Source: Peptostreptococcaceae bacterium (lineage in GTDB: Bacteria > Bacillota > Clostridia > Peptostreptococcales > Acidaminobacteraceae). From it: a DNA stretch of 50,872 bases. Shown piece after piece: positions 42,469 through 50,840 of the stretch (position 1 is its first letter; each line of letters opens with the position of its first letter). The stretch is from assembly GCA_027064135.1 (NCBI GenBank), contig JAMOQG010000062.1:1-50872 (forward strand). Direction: 5' to 3'. Below the pieces are notes generated by a model. It did no database searches, had not been told where the DNA came from, and saw only the letters and a list, made by a program, of their open reading frames with translations. Position numbers and translations under genes: made by a program.

Positions 42469-44058
42469 ATGAAAAATATTATGTTTAAGGATTTGCCAAT
42501 ATCTGAAGAGATATTAAATGCCACTATGGATATGGGGTTTGAAAATGCGACAGAAGTACAAGTGAAAACTATACCATTATTAATGGAGGGTCACGATGTC
42601 GTTGCTCAATCACAGACTGGGACGGGGAAAACTGCTTCTTTCGGAATACCATTAATTGATAAGGTTGATAGTGTTCCAGGCGTACAAGGTTTAGTTGTTT
42701 GTCCAACAAGAGAATTGGCGCTACAAGTTGTAGGAGAATTAAAATCAATTTCAAAATATAAAAAAAATATAAAAGTAGTTGCTGTATACGGAGGCGCACC
42801 TGTTACAAAACAAATTACAAATATTAAAAAGGGTGCAAATATTGTTGTAGGAACACCTGGTAGAATGATTGATTTAATTAATAGAGGAGCTTTAAAATTA
42901 GGTGGAATAAAAATGGTTTGCCTTGATGAAGCTGATGAGATGTTAAACATGGGATTCATTGAAGATATTGAAAAAATATTGGAAAGTACTCCTGATGAAA
43001 GACAAACGATTCTATTTTCTGCTACTATGCCTACAAGAATTAAGAGAACAGCTGAAAAATATCAAAATAACCCTAAATCAGTTAAAATTAATAGAAAAAA
43101 TTTAACTGTTGATAAAATAAATGAATATGCAATGAGAGTTAAGAAAGGTCAAAAAACGGAAGTTCTTAATAGACTTATTGAAATAGAAAATCCAAAACAA
43201 TCTTTAATATTCTGTAATACTAAAAGAATGGTTGATACTTTAGTATTGGATTTACAAAAAGAAGGGCACAAAGTTGATTTCTTGCACGGTGATTTAAAAC
43301 AATCTCAAAGAGATAATGTTATGAATAAATTCAGAAATGGTACAATTAAGCATTTAATTGCTACTGATGTTGCCGCAAGAGGTATTGATGTTAATGATAT
43401 TGAAATTGTATTTAATTATGATTTACCACAAAACCAGGAATATTATGTTCATCGTATTGGTAGAACTGGTAGAGCAGGTAGAAAAGGAAAGTCAGTTACT
43501 TTTTATTATAACAGAGAATTAAGAGATTTAAAAAATATCGAAAGATATACAAAATCTGTAATGAAAGAAATGAAAATGCCATCTGTGAATGATCTTAACA
43601 AAGCTAAATCAAACAGATTATATCACGAGATAAAACTTTTAATTGATGATAATAAGAATAAAGATAATGCTGATTTATATAATAAATTGTTAAATGATAA
43701 TTATTCTGAGGAAGAAATTGCTTTAGCATTATTAAATAAGGTATTAAATGTAAAAAAAGCTGTTAAAAAAGAAAAAGTTAGTAAAGCGAATAGATTTGCA
43801 AATACAGGCGCAGAGCCAGGTATGGTTAGATTATTCTTAAATATTGGAAAAATAAATAGAATAAAAGTTGGAGACATTGTTGGTGCTGTTGCAGGAGAAG
43901 CAAATATTTCAGGAAAGTTGATTGGCTCAATTGATGTATTTAAAGCTTTCTCTTTTGTTGAAGTTCCAATTGATAAAGCTGTAGATGTAATTAATGCATT
44001 AAAAGGTATTAATATGAAGGGCGTTAAATTAAACGTTGAACCAGCTAATCCAAAATAA
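42469..44058 (+). CDS. DEAD-box RNA helicase with DbpA-type RNA-binding domain
   Basis: 529 aa. Helicase core: Q motif region TEVQVKTIPLLMEG, motif I SQTGTGKTASFG, Ia PTRELALQVV, II DEAD, III SAT, V ATDVAARGIDV, VI HRIGRTGRAG. A helical linker (about 380-445) leads to a C-terminal DbpA/CsdA-type RRM: GMVRLFLNIGKINRIKVGDIVGAVAGEANISGKLIGSIDVF. This fold in DbpA/YxiN binds 23S rRNA hairpin 92, so a role in large-subunit assembly or cold adaptation is likely. AGAGAGGATG region supplies the ribosome site. Clean single-gene unit. Confidence 0.94.
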   Translation: MKNIMFKDLPISEEILNATMDMGFENATEVQVKTIPLLMEGHDVVAQSQTGTGKTASFGIPLIDKVDSVPGVQGLVVCPTRELALQVVGELKSISKYKKNIKVVAVYGGAPVTKQITNIKKGANIVVGTPGRMIDLINRGALKLGGIKMVCLDEADEMLNMGFIEDIEKILESTPDERQTILFSATMPTRIKRTAEKYQNNPKSVKINRKNLTVDKINEYAMRVKKGQKTEVLNRLIEIENPKQSLIFCNTKRMVDTLVLDLQKEGHKVDFLHGDLKQSQRDNVMNKFRNGTIKHLIATDVAARGIDVNDIEIVFNYDLPQNQEYYVHRIGRTGRAGRKGKSVTFYYNRELRDLKNIERYTKSVMKEMKMPSVNDLNKAKSNRLYHEIKLLIDDNKNKDNADLYNKLLNDNYSEEEIALALLNKVLNVKKAVKKEKVSKANRFANTGAEPGMVRLFLNIGKINRIKVGDIVGAVAGEANISGKLIGSIDVFKAFSFVEVPIDKAVDVINALKGINMKGVKLNVEPANPK

Positions 44059-44067
44059 ATAAAACAT

Positions 44068-44105
44068 AAAAAAAGTGTAATTTCAATAGGAATTACACTT
44101 TTTTT
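44068..44105. terminator. Bidirectional terminator between helicase and asd
   Basis: Perfect 15-base stem AAAAAAAGTGTAATT / AATTACACTTTTTTT with an eight-base loop, giving a T-tract in both directions for the convergent genes. Confidence 0.9.
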
Positions 44106-44120
44106 ATAAAGTTTTTCACA

Positions 44121-45113
44121 TTATAATTTTATTAATTCTTCGGCAATTTGAATGGTATTTGTTGCAGCACCTTTTCGTATATTGTCAGCTACAACCCATA
44201 TGTTTAAACCATTTTCCAAACTAAAATCCCTTCTTACTCTACCAACATAAACTTCGTCAGTACCTTCTGCTTCAGATGCAAGAGGGTATACATTATTTAA
44301 AACATCATCTTTTAAGATTATGCCTTTAGCAGATTTATACAGATTTTTGATATCTTCTATTTTGAAAGGTTTTTTAGTTTCAATATTTATTGATTCACTA
44401 TGAGCATAATAAACTGGTACTCTAACTGCAGTTGCAGTGATTCTAAGTGAATCGTCATTTAGTATTTTTCTTGTCTCATTTACCATTTTCATTTCCTCTT
44501 TAGTATATCCGTTTTCTTCAAATATATCAATATGAGGCAAACAATTATTTGCAATTGGATGTGGATAAGCTTTATTTTGAACATTACCTTTCAATCCCTC
44601 TTTAAGATCTGAAACACCTTTTACACCTGAACCTGAAACAGCTTGATAAGTGGAATATACGATTCTTTTAATACCATAGTTATCATATATTGGTTTTAAT
44701 GCTACCATGGCTTGAATTGTAGAACAGTTTGGATTTGCTATAATTCCATTATGTTTAAGAATATCTTCTGGATTTACTTCTGGAACTACTAGAGGTATAT
44801 CTTTATCCATTCTGAAAGCAGAAGAATTATCAACTACTATTACACCGTTTTTTGCAGCAATTGGAGAAAATTTTAAACTAATGTTTCCACCTGCTGAGAA
44901 TAAAGCTATATCGATATCACCATCAAATGAATTTTCTGTTAATTCTTCAACTGTATATTCAATACCTTTACATTTTAATTTTGAACCAGCCGAGTTTTTT
45001 GATGCAAACAAATATAAATTGTTATATGGAAAATCTCTTTCTTCTAATACTTTTAAAAATGTTCTTCCAACCATACCTGTTGCTCCAACAACAGCTAAAT
45101 TAATCTTTTTCAT
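44121..45113 (-). CDS. asd: Aspartate-semialdehyde dehydrogenase
   Basis: NADPH-dependent enzyme of the lysine/threonine/methionine branch, 330 aa. N-terminal GATGMVGRTF dinucleotide loop, VPEVNPEDI, catalytic Cys in NPNCSTIQAMVALKP, TYQAVSGSG, and a catalytic His in RVPVYYAHSESI; the substrate Arg lies in the same block. End of chain ADNIRKGAATNTIQIAEEL. Minus-strand AGGAGG precedes ATG. Monocistronic with its own promoter. Confidence 0.95.
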   Translation of the reverse strand: MKKINLAVVGATGMVGRTFLKVLEERDFPYNNLYLFASKNSAGSKLKCKGIEYTVEELTENSFDGDIDIALFSAGGNISLKFSPIAAKNGVIVVDNSSAFRMDKDIPLVVPEVNPEDILKHNGIIANPNCSTIQAMVALKPIYDNYGIKRIVYSTYQAVSGSGVKGVSDLKEGLKGNVQNKAYPHPIANNCLPHIDIFEENGYTKEEMKMVNETRKILNDDSLRITATAVRVPVYYAHSESINIETKKPFKIEDIKNLYKSAKGIILKDDVLNNVYPLASEAEGTDEVYVGRVRRDFSLENGLNIWVVADNIRKGAATNTIQIAEELIKL

Positions 45114-45173
45114 TTGATTTACCTCCTAATTAAGTTATAATAATTATAGTCTACTTTTAATATGTTTCTATAC

Positions 45174-45202
45174 ATAATATCATTTGAAATTATTTCAGTC
45201 AA
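45174..45202 (-). promoter_or_regulatory. Promoter of asd
   Basis: On the minus strand TTGACT, 17 bases, TATTAT with a TG extension one base before the -10, about 60 bases upstream of the asd start. Confidence 0.65.
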
Positions 45203-45248
45203 ATAATGAATCATATTAAATAAAAAAAGCTAATATTTGGAGGATAAA

Positions 45249-46358
45249 TTGGATAATAAAAATTATAAATTATTGGATGTTAACATATTGTTTTTTATTT
45301 TAGGAATTGTTTTATTAACTTTTGGTGCATATGTACAATCAGCAAATTTTGATACTGGAATATTTATTACGGAATATATTATTGTTTTAATGCCAGTTGT
45401 TCTTTTTGGATTGTATAAACGAATTAATATTTTTAAAGCTTTAAGATTAAATAAAATTAAAACTAAAGTTGTTATAAAAATATTTTTTTTAAGTTTATTT
45501 CTTATTCCGATTATAGGATTCGGAAATGCAGTTATATCAACAATTCTTTCGTATTTTAATATGGTAATAATTTTTGATGTGCCAACAGCTAGTAATTCTT
45601 TTGAATTAATAAAATATACTTTTTTAATTGCAATATCAGCAGGAATATGTGAAGAAATATTTTTTAGAGGAATGATTCTAAATGCGTATGAATCAGCAAC
45701 AAATAAAAAATTTGCTATAATTATGAGTGCGGTATTATTTGGAGTTTTTCATTTTAATATTCAAAATTTACTTGGACCTATATTACTTGGGATTATATTT
45801 GGTTATTTAGTAATTATTACAGATTCTATATATTCTTCAATAATAGCACATACGCTAAATAATGGAGTTGCTGTAATTGGTGGATATTTAACTAATATAT
45901 ATTTTCCAGAGATTTATGAACTTGAAAATTTAAATGCGTCAGTTAATGCAAAAGATATGCTTGTATCAACAATTTCGTTAAGTGTTATAGCAATTATATC
46001 TATAATAATTATTTTACTTTTTATTAAAAGTATTAAGAAAGATTGTTTTAAAGTTAAAGATAATATGAGTTTAAAAATAGATGATAAAATTTATTTTAAT
46101 GTTAAAAAGAAAAAAAATGGACTAGTATTAATAAAGGAAAATTTAGATTTCAGAAATATGTCACAAGAAGAAATATACGACAATATGCTATTTCTAAGTA
46201 ATGAGCGTTTGAATAATTCTTTGATTGTTGAAAATTACAAAATTAATAAGTTAAAGAATATTAATGATGAAATGCATAAATTTTTCCCTTTGATTTTAAG
46301 TGCAGTTGTATATATTTACTATATGATTGCAGTATGGAAAAGTTTTGGATTAATGTAA
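45249..46358 (+). CDS. CPBP-family intramembrane protease
   Basis: 369 aa. Several transmembrane helices and the CPBP/Abi motifs: EEIFFRG (motif 1, catalytic Glu pair and Arg), FGVFHFN (motif 2 with His), HTLNN (motif 3). A C-terminal extension of about 100 residues carries a predicted soluble part and a last hydrophobic segment (FFPLILSAVVYIYYMIAVW). Substrate unknown. TTG 45249 is preferred because GGAGG stands five bases upstream; the TTG at 45237 lies before that site. Confidence 0.85.
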   Translation: MDNKNYKLLDVNILFFILGIVLLTFGAYVQSANFDTGIFITEYIIVLMPVVLFGLYKRINIFKALRLNKIKTKVVIKIFFLSLFLIPIIGFGNAVISTILSYFNMVIIFDVPTASNSFELIKYTFLIAISAGICEEIFFRGMILNAYESATNKKFAIIMSAVLFGVFHFNIQNLLGPILLGIIFGYLVIITDSIYSSIIAHTLNNGVAVIGGYLTNIYFPEIYELENLNASVNAKDMLVSTISLSVIAIISIIIILLFIKSIKKDCFKVKDNMSLKIDDKIYFNVKKKKNGLVLIKENLDFRNMSQEEIYDNMLFLSNERLNNSLIVENYKINKLKNINDEMHKFFPLILSAVVYIYYMIAVWKSFGLM

Positions 46359-46367
46359 GGAGTAAAA

Positions 46368-47126
46368 ATGGAGCAATATAGCACTTTTTCTGAAATATAT
46401 GATTATTTAATGGATACGAAAGATTATGATTTGTGGACTGAAAATATAATTAAAATTTATAATAAATATGAAATTTCTCCTAGAAAAATACTTGAACTTG
46501 GTTGTGGAACTGGAAATATTACTACAAGACTTTATAAAAAAGGTTTTAGCATTATAGGTACTGATATTTCTAGAGAAATGTTGAAAGTTGCAAATGATAA
46601 AGCTCTTGAAGAAAATTTGAGGATAAGATTTCTTTTGCAAGATATGACTAATTTAACTTTTAATAAAAAAGTTGATTCTGTAATATCAATTTGCGATGGA
46701 ATTAATTATATTACTGATATTGAAAAATTAAAAAAAACTGTTAATAACGTTTATGAAATATTGAATTATAATGGTTTATTTTTATTTGATATTTCTACTC
46801 TTTATAAACTGAAAAATGTTATTGGTAACAATATTTTTCATGAAAATTTTGAAGATTTTTCATACGTTTGGGATAATGAATTTAATATAGAAACAAGAAT
46901 TTTAAAATTTGAATTAACATTATTTCTTCTAGATGAAGATAATACTTATGAGAGATTCATAGAAAACCATGTTCAAAGGGCACATACAGTAGAAGAAATT
47001 ATAAGCGTTTTAGATGAAAAATTTGAAATATTGGATATTTTGAATGAAAGCTTAAATAAACCAGAAGAAAATGATGAAAGAATATATTTTGTAGCAAGAA
47101 AAAAAGGAGACAATAATGGGAAATAA
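46368..47126 (+). CDS. SAM-dependent methyltransferase
   Basis: Class I Rossmann methyltransferase, 252 aa. Motif I KILELGCGTGNIT, motif II IIGTDISREML, then QDMTNLTFNKKVDSVISICDGINYI, and a C-terminal beta region. Substrate cannot be read. AAGGAG lies before the ATG. Its stop overlaps the hslO start by 11 bases, an arrangement seen in related Clostridia. Confidence 0.88.
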   Translation: MEQYSTFSEIYDYLMDTKDYDLWTENIIKIYNKYEISPRKILELGCGTGNITTRLYKKGFSIIGTDISREMLKVANDKALEENLRIRFLLQDMTNLTFNKKVDSVISICDGINYITDIEKLKKTVNNVYEILNYNGLFLFDISTLYKLKNVIGNNIFHENFEDFSYVWDNEFNIETRILKFELTLFLLDEDNTYERFIENHVQRAHTVEEIISVLDEKFEILDILNESLNKPEENDERIYFVARKKGDNNGK

Positions 47127-47991
47127 ATTTATAAAAGCTTTAAGTGAAAATAAAGAAGTTAGACTTTTTATGATTAATTCAACTGAAATGGTTGAGGAAT
47201 CAAGAAAAATTTATGGATCTAGCCCGGTTTCTATTGCAGCATTAGGAAGAACTATAACTGCTGCATCTATACTTGGTAAAACTTTAAAAAATGAAATGGA
47301 TAAATTAACATTAAGAATTAAAGGAAGTAATGAAATAGAATCAATAATAGCAGTTGCAAATTATGAAGGAACTGTTAAAGGGTATATATCAAATCCATTT
47401 GTTGAAACGAAAATCAATGAATATGGTAAGCTTGATGTAGGTGGTGCTGTAGGTAAAGATGGGAAGATATTTGTTATACGTGATTACGGTTTAAAGGACC
47501 CTTATGTTGGAAGTGCTGATTTAGTTTCAGGTGAAATTGCTGAAGATTTAGCTAATTATTTTATGTTTTCTGAGCAACAACCAACCGTTTTTTCTTTAGG
47601 TGTATTTGTTAATAGTGAAGGCATTGTTGAGGCAGCTGGGGGATTATTAATTCAAACATTACCTAATGTTTCAGAGAAGTCTTTAGTTTTAATTGAAGAA
47701 GCTATGAGCAAAATAAAACCTATTTCTACTCTTATAAAAGAGGAATATACCTTAGAGGATATTATTAATGAATATTTTGCTACACTAAATTTTGCGGTTA
47801 CTGAAAATAGTGAAACTAAATTAGAATGCGATTGCTCAAGAGATAGAATGGAAAAAGCATTAATTAGTTTGGGTAAAGAAGAACTTTATGATATGATAAA
47901 CAAAGATAAGGGAGCTGAATTACATTGTCACTTTTGCAATACATACTATAAATTCAATGAAGATGAACTTAAAAATTTAATTGAAAAATAG
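47116..47991 (+). CDS. hslO: Redox-regulated chaperone Hsp33
   Basis: Holdase activated by oxidative unfolding, 291 aa. N-terminal substrate-binding domain (AALGRTITAASILGKTLK, VGGAVGKDGKIFVIRDYGLKDPYVGSADLVSGEIAEDLANYF) and C-terminal zinc redox switch with CDC and CHFC cysteines. All four cysteines are present. AAAAAGGAG precedes the ATG. Confidence 0.95.
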   Translation: MGNKFIKALSENKEVRLFMINSTEMVEESRKIYGSSPVSIAALGRTITAASILGKTLKNEMDKLTLRIKGSNEIESIIAVANYEGTVKGYISNPFVETKINEYGKLDVGGAVGKDGKIFVIRDYGLKDPYVGSADLVSGEIAEDLANYFMFSEQQPTVFSLGVFVNSEGIVEAAGGLLIQTLPNVSEKSLVLIEEAMSKIKPISTLIKEEYTLEDIINEYFATLNFAVTENSETKLECDCSRDRMEKALISLGKEELYDMINKDKGAELHCHFCNTYYKFNEDELKNLIEK

Positions 47992-47999
47992 GAGAGTTT

Positions 48000-48842
48000 A
48001 TGAATAAAGTATTAATTATAGAACAGGTTACTCCAATTATTAGAAGAATTAAAAAAGCTTGTAACGGATTAAATCTAGGATTTTTTGTTGCAAATTCAGA
48101 ATATGAGGCTGTTAATTCTTTTATTGAAAATATTGAAGATATTCATGTAATAATTATTGATGTTAGCATGAATAATTTTGATGGGTTTAGAATATTGAAA
48201 AAAATAAGAAATGTCAGCAAAGATGTAAAAATAATTGTTTTAACCTCTTTAAATACGAGAAATTATTTTGCGAGTTGTTTGAAGATTGGAATTGATGATT
48301 ATATTTTAAAACCTTTTGATGACAAATTTATTAAATCAAGAATAATGCTTGCAATGCCTAAGGATATTGAAAGAGGAGTTATTAAAACAATTCAAGATCC
48401 TCTTAAAATTTATTTTGATAAGTATTATTCTTTAACTTTGATGAATACAACTAAGTTTTTTATTTTAATAGGTTTATACTATAAAAATGATGAGAATGGT
48501 GAAATTCATATAATGAATAATGGAACTATAAATCAAGATGATTTTAAAGCTATTACTTCAGTATTTCCAGAAAAATCTATTTTTTCCACATATAAAACCC
48601 AATCTTTTATTGGTATGGTTCCGGATATTGATGATAATAGAATAAAGAATTTGACTACAAATATTAATAATATAATAAAAGAAAATAAAATTGATTTTTT
48701 TTATGAAAGTATAACTCTTCCAGAAAAGGGTAAAGAACATCAATTATATGATGATATTGTGCAAAAACTTGAAAGTAGAATAGTGAAGCAAATTAAATTA
48801 TATTTTTCAAATGTTGAAGGTAGAATTGATTTTAACAAATGA
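48000..48842 (+). CDS. Receiver-domain protein with possible degenerate GGDEF domain
   Basis: 280 aa. Residues 1-120 form a receiver with phospho-acceptor Asp 54 (IIIDVSMNNFDGF) and Lys 104 (YILKPFDD), but the usual acidic pair is E-Q at 8-9, so Mg2+ binding may be weak. Residues about 135-270 resemble a GGDEF fold by strand order (TKFFILIGLYYKND, then STYKTQSFIGMVPD and INNIIKENKIDFFYES) but have no GG[DE]EF or RxxD motif, so no cyclase activity is expected. This second assignment is tentative. Immediately followed by a c-di-GMP riboswitch and a CheY gene, which supports a signalling link. GGAGAGTTT precedes the ATG. Confidence 0.65.
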   Translation: MNKVLIIEQVTPIIRRIKKACNGLNLGFFVANSEYEAVNSFIENIEDIHVIIIDVSMNNFDGFRILKKIRNVSKDVKIIVLTSLNTRNYFASCLKIGIDDYILKPFDDKFIKSRIMLAMPKDIERGVIKTIQDPLKIYFDKYYSLTLMNTTKFFILIGLYYKNDENGEIHIMNNGTINQDDFKAITSVFPEKSIFSTYKTQSFIGMVPDIDDNRIKNLTTNINNIIKENKIDFFYESITLPEKGKEHQLYDDIVQKLESRIVKQIKLYFSNVEGRIDFNK

Positions 48843-48878
48843 TTGACTTATTCAATATTTTACTTTAAAATTACAAAC

Positions 48879-48985
48879 TAAAGGGGCAAACTTTTCGAAA
48901 GATAAGGACGCAAAGCTAAGGGCCTAAATTTATAACATGGTAGCCGGTTGCAATTAAAAGCCCTTTATAAATTATAGGAGGGCAA
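48879..48985 (+). promoter_or_regulatory. Cyclic-di-GMP-I (GEMM-I) riboswitch
   Basis: Aptamer landmarks in order: GGGCAAAC, GAAAG tetraloop region, GGACGCAAAGC, GGCCTAAA, GGTAGCCGGTTGC tetraloop receptor. P1 is TAAAGGG (48879-48885) with CCCTTTA (48961-48967). The 3' P1 strand GCCCT (48960-48964) can instead pair with AGGGC (48979-48983) inside the ribosome site AGGAGGGC of the next gene. Ligand binding, by holding P1, should free the ribosome site, so I predict a translational ON switch (inference). Confidence 0.92.
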
Positions 48986-49342
48986 ATGAAAAGAGTATTA
49001 GTAGTTGATGATGCAATGTTTATGCGTAGAATAATAACCGACACATTAAAAAAAGATAATTATAATGTGGTAGGTGAAGCTTCGAATGGAGTTCAAGCAG
49101 TAGAACTTTATAAAGAATTAAATCCAAATATAGTGTTGATGGACATTACTATGCCTGAAATGGATGGAATTGAGGCTGTAAGAAATATTATAGAATATGA
49201 TAAAAATGCAAATATTATTATGTGTACTGCTATGGGTCAGGATTCTATGGTTAAAGAATCAGTTATTGCAGGAGCAAAAGATTTTATTGTAAAGCCATTC
49301 AAAACTGAAGATATACTTAATAAAGTCTCAAAATTTACTTAA
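48986..49342 (+). CDS. CheY-like response regulator
   Basis: Stand-alone receiver, 118 aa: VVDDAMFMRR acidic pair at 8-9, phospho-acceptor Asp 53 in VLMDITMPEMDG, conserved Thr in MCTAMGQD and Lys in IVKPF. Very close to Thermotoga-type CheY that controls the flagellar motor. Expression appears set by the c-di-GMP riboswitch directly upstream. No cheA is in the window. Confidence 0.92.
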   Translation: MKRVLVVDDAMFMRRIITDTLKKDNYNVVGEASNGVQAVELYKELNPNIVLMDITMPEMDGIEAVRNIIEYDKNANIIMCTAMGQDSMVKESVIAGAKDFIVKPFKTEDILNKVSKFT

Positions 49343-49364
49343 TTCAAAAAATATGTTTTAATTT

Positions 49365-49397
49365 TATATTTTCGGGTATCTAGGTACTCGGGATATA
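49365..49397 (+). promoter_or_regulatory. Leader hairpin before DUF427 gene
   Basis: CGGGTA (49373-49378), loop TCTAGG, TACTCG (49385-49390), extended by TATAT/ATATA at the base with a small internal asymmetry. It ends a few bases before AGAGGAGG. No T-tract. Possible protein- or metabolite-responsive element. Confidence 0.5.
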
Positions 49398-49412
49398 AAG
49401 AGGAGGCGCACA

Positions 49413-49700
49413 ATGATAAAAGCATATTATGATAATATGTTAATAGGTCTTACTAGTAATTTTGTTATAAAAGATGGAAAATATTTTTTCCCTAGAAGTA
49501 AAGTGAATTTTAGTTTATTAAAGAAAAGTGATACTCATATAAATTTACCTCATTTTGGAACTGCTTTTTTCTATAATCTAGAAACAGAAAGAATTCATGA
49601 AAAAGATATTGCTTGGTATTATCCAAAAACAGATGAAAGCGTAAAAGAACTTGAAAATTATATTACTTTTAATCAAAAAATACAATTGATAGAAAGTTAG
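49413..49700 (+). CDS. DUF427-family protein
   Basis: 95 aa matching DUF427 (NTP_transf_9 in Pfam): KYFFPRSKVNFSLLKKSDTHINLPHFGTAFFYNL and DIAWYYPKTDESVKELENYITF. The family usually has a Cys-Pro before the Gly in the SDTH block; here it is LPHFG, so the Cys is absent. Small soluble beta-rich protein of unknown function. Strong AGAGGAGG precedes ATG. Likely co-transcribed with degV. Confidence 0.88.
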   Translation: MIKAYYDNMLIGLTSNFVIKDGKYFFPRSKVNFSLLKKSDTHINLPHFGTAFFYNLETERIHEKDIAWYYPKTDESVKELENYITFNQKIQLIES

Positions 49701-49711
49701 AGGGAGGAATA

Positions 49712-50656
49712 ATGATAAGAATTATAGCAGACTCTACATGTGATCTGTCAGATGAAATTATTAGCAAATATAATATTGGAATTGCATCTTTAACAATCAA
49801 TATTGCTGGGAAAGAATATAGAGATAGAGTTGATATTCAACCAGACGAATTCTATTCTATGATGGAAAATTTTGAAAAAGAACCTACTACTTCAATGCCT
49901 GGTCCTTTTGAATATATTAATTTATTTAAAGAAAGTAAAAATATGGGTGCTACTCAAATATTATGCATTTGTATGTCAAGTGGTACTAGTGGATCATATC
50001 AATCAGCTGTTATAGCTAAAAACCAATATTTAGAAGATTATGATGAACTTGATATATATGTTGTTGATTCAAAGTCAATGAGTCATGGATCAGGATATTT
50101 AATTATGAAAAGTGCAATGTTACTTGAAAATGGAGCTTCTTTTAACGAATTAATTGCTTTTAATGAAGCCTATAAAACAAATATAAAACATTTTTTAGCA
50201 GTAGATGATTTAAATCACCTTCTTAAAAGTGGTAGACTTTCAAATGTAAGTGCAATACTTGGAAAACTTTTAAAATTGAAGCCGATAATGTCAATGAGAA
50301 AAGGTAAAGGTGCTATTGTTGGAAAAGAAAGAGGAAAGAAAAGAGTTTTAAATCATTATGTAAGAGAGTATATAAAACGCGTTGATGATAGTATTAATAA
50401 TTTTATTATTATTGGATATACATCGGATATAATTATTGCAAATAATTTGAAAAAATTATTTCTAGAAAAAACATCTTTTACTGGTGATATATATATTATG
50501 CAAATGGGCGTTTCAGTTGGAACTCATGTTGGTCTTGGAGCAGTATCTATGTATTTTATTGAGAAACAACATATAAAAGATGGTTTGATGAAAAGTGAAA
50601 TTGAGAAAGCAGTTTATAATAAAGATAAATTCATTGAAAAATTTAAAAATAATTAA
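49712..50656 (+). CDS. DegV-family fatty-acid-binding protein
   Basis: 314 aa. Two-domain DegV fold: IIADSTCDLSDEI at the N-terminus, DIQPDEFYSMM, TSMPGPFEYINLF, CMSSGTSGSYQSAVIAK, VDSKSMSHGSGYLI, then DDLNHLLKSGRLS and KLKPIMSMRKGKG. Family members (FakB) bind fatty acids for phosphorylation by FakA, which is not in this window. GAGGGAGGA precedes ATG; terminator follows. Confidence 0.93.
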   Translation: MIRIIADSTCDLSDEIISKYNIGIASLTINIAGKEYRDRVDIQPDEFYSMMENFEKEPTTSMPGPFEYINLFKESKNMGATQILCICMSSGTSGSYQSAVIAKNQYLEDYDELDIYVVDSKSMSHGSGYLIMKSAMLLENGASFNELIAFNEAYKTNIKHFLAVDDLNHLLKSGRLSNVSAILGKLLKLKPIMSMRKGKGAIVGKERGKKRVLNHYVREYIKRVDDSINNFIIIGYTSDIIIANNLKKLFLEKTSFTGDIYIMQMGVSVGTHVGLGAVSMYFIEKQHIKDGLMKSEIEKAVYNKDKFIEKFKNN

Positions 50657-50661
50657 TATTG

Positions 50662-50690
50662 AAAAAGCTTCTGATTGAAGCTTTTTTTAT
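50662..50690 (+). terminator. Rho-independent terminator after degV
   Basis: AAAAAGCTTC-TGATT-GAAGCTTTTTTT, strong hairpin with T-tract. Confidence 0.88.
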
Positions 50691-50776
50691 TGTAGACTTT
50701 AGTCAGTTGAGTTCGCGAAGCGTGCGAAACATAAAACCACCCGCTATGCGTGTGCGGAAAGGAAAATTATACAAAA

Positions 50777-50839
50777 AAATCACCACTTGATATACTAGTA
50801 GTGTTCAGGCTACAAAAGTATATCAGAGGAAGGTGATTT
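50777..50839 (+). promoter_or_regulatory. Structured tnpA leader sequestering the ribosome site
   Basis: AAATCACC (50777-50784) pairs with GGTGATTT (50832-50839), and TGATATACT (50788-50796) with AGTATATCA (50817-50825). GAGGAAGG, the tnpA ribosome site, lies between and within the 3' arms. IS200 is known to repress its transposase through such a 5' stem-loop. Confidence 0.7.
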
Positions 50840-50840
50840 A

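Noticed and set aside
42606-42959. 117-residue minus-strand frame in the helicase gene
   Set aside because: Shadow of a strongly conserved DEAD-box core; no start signals.
48843-48985. Gap first considered as a tRNA-like or T-box element
   Set aside because: Landmarks match the c-di-GMP-I aptamer; no anticodon or T-box GGTGG motif is present.
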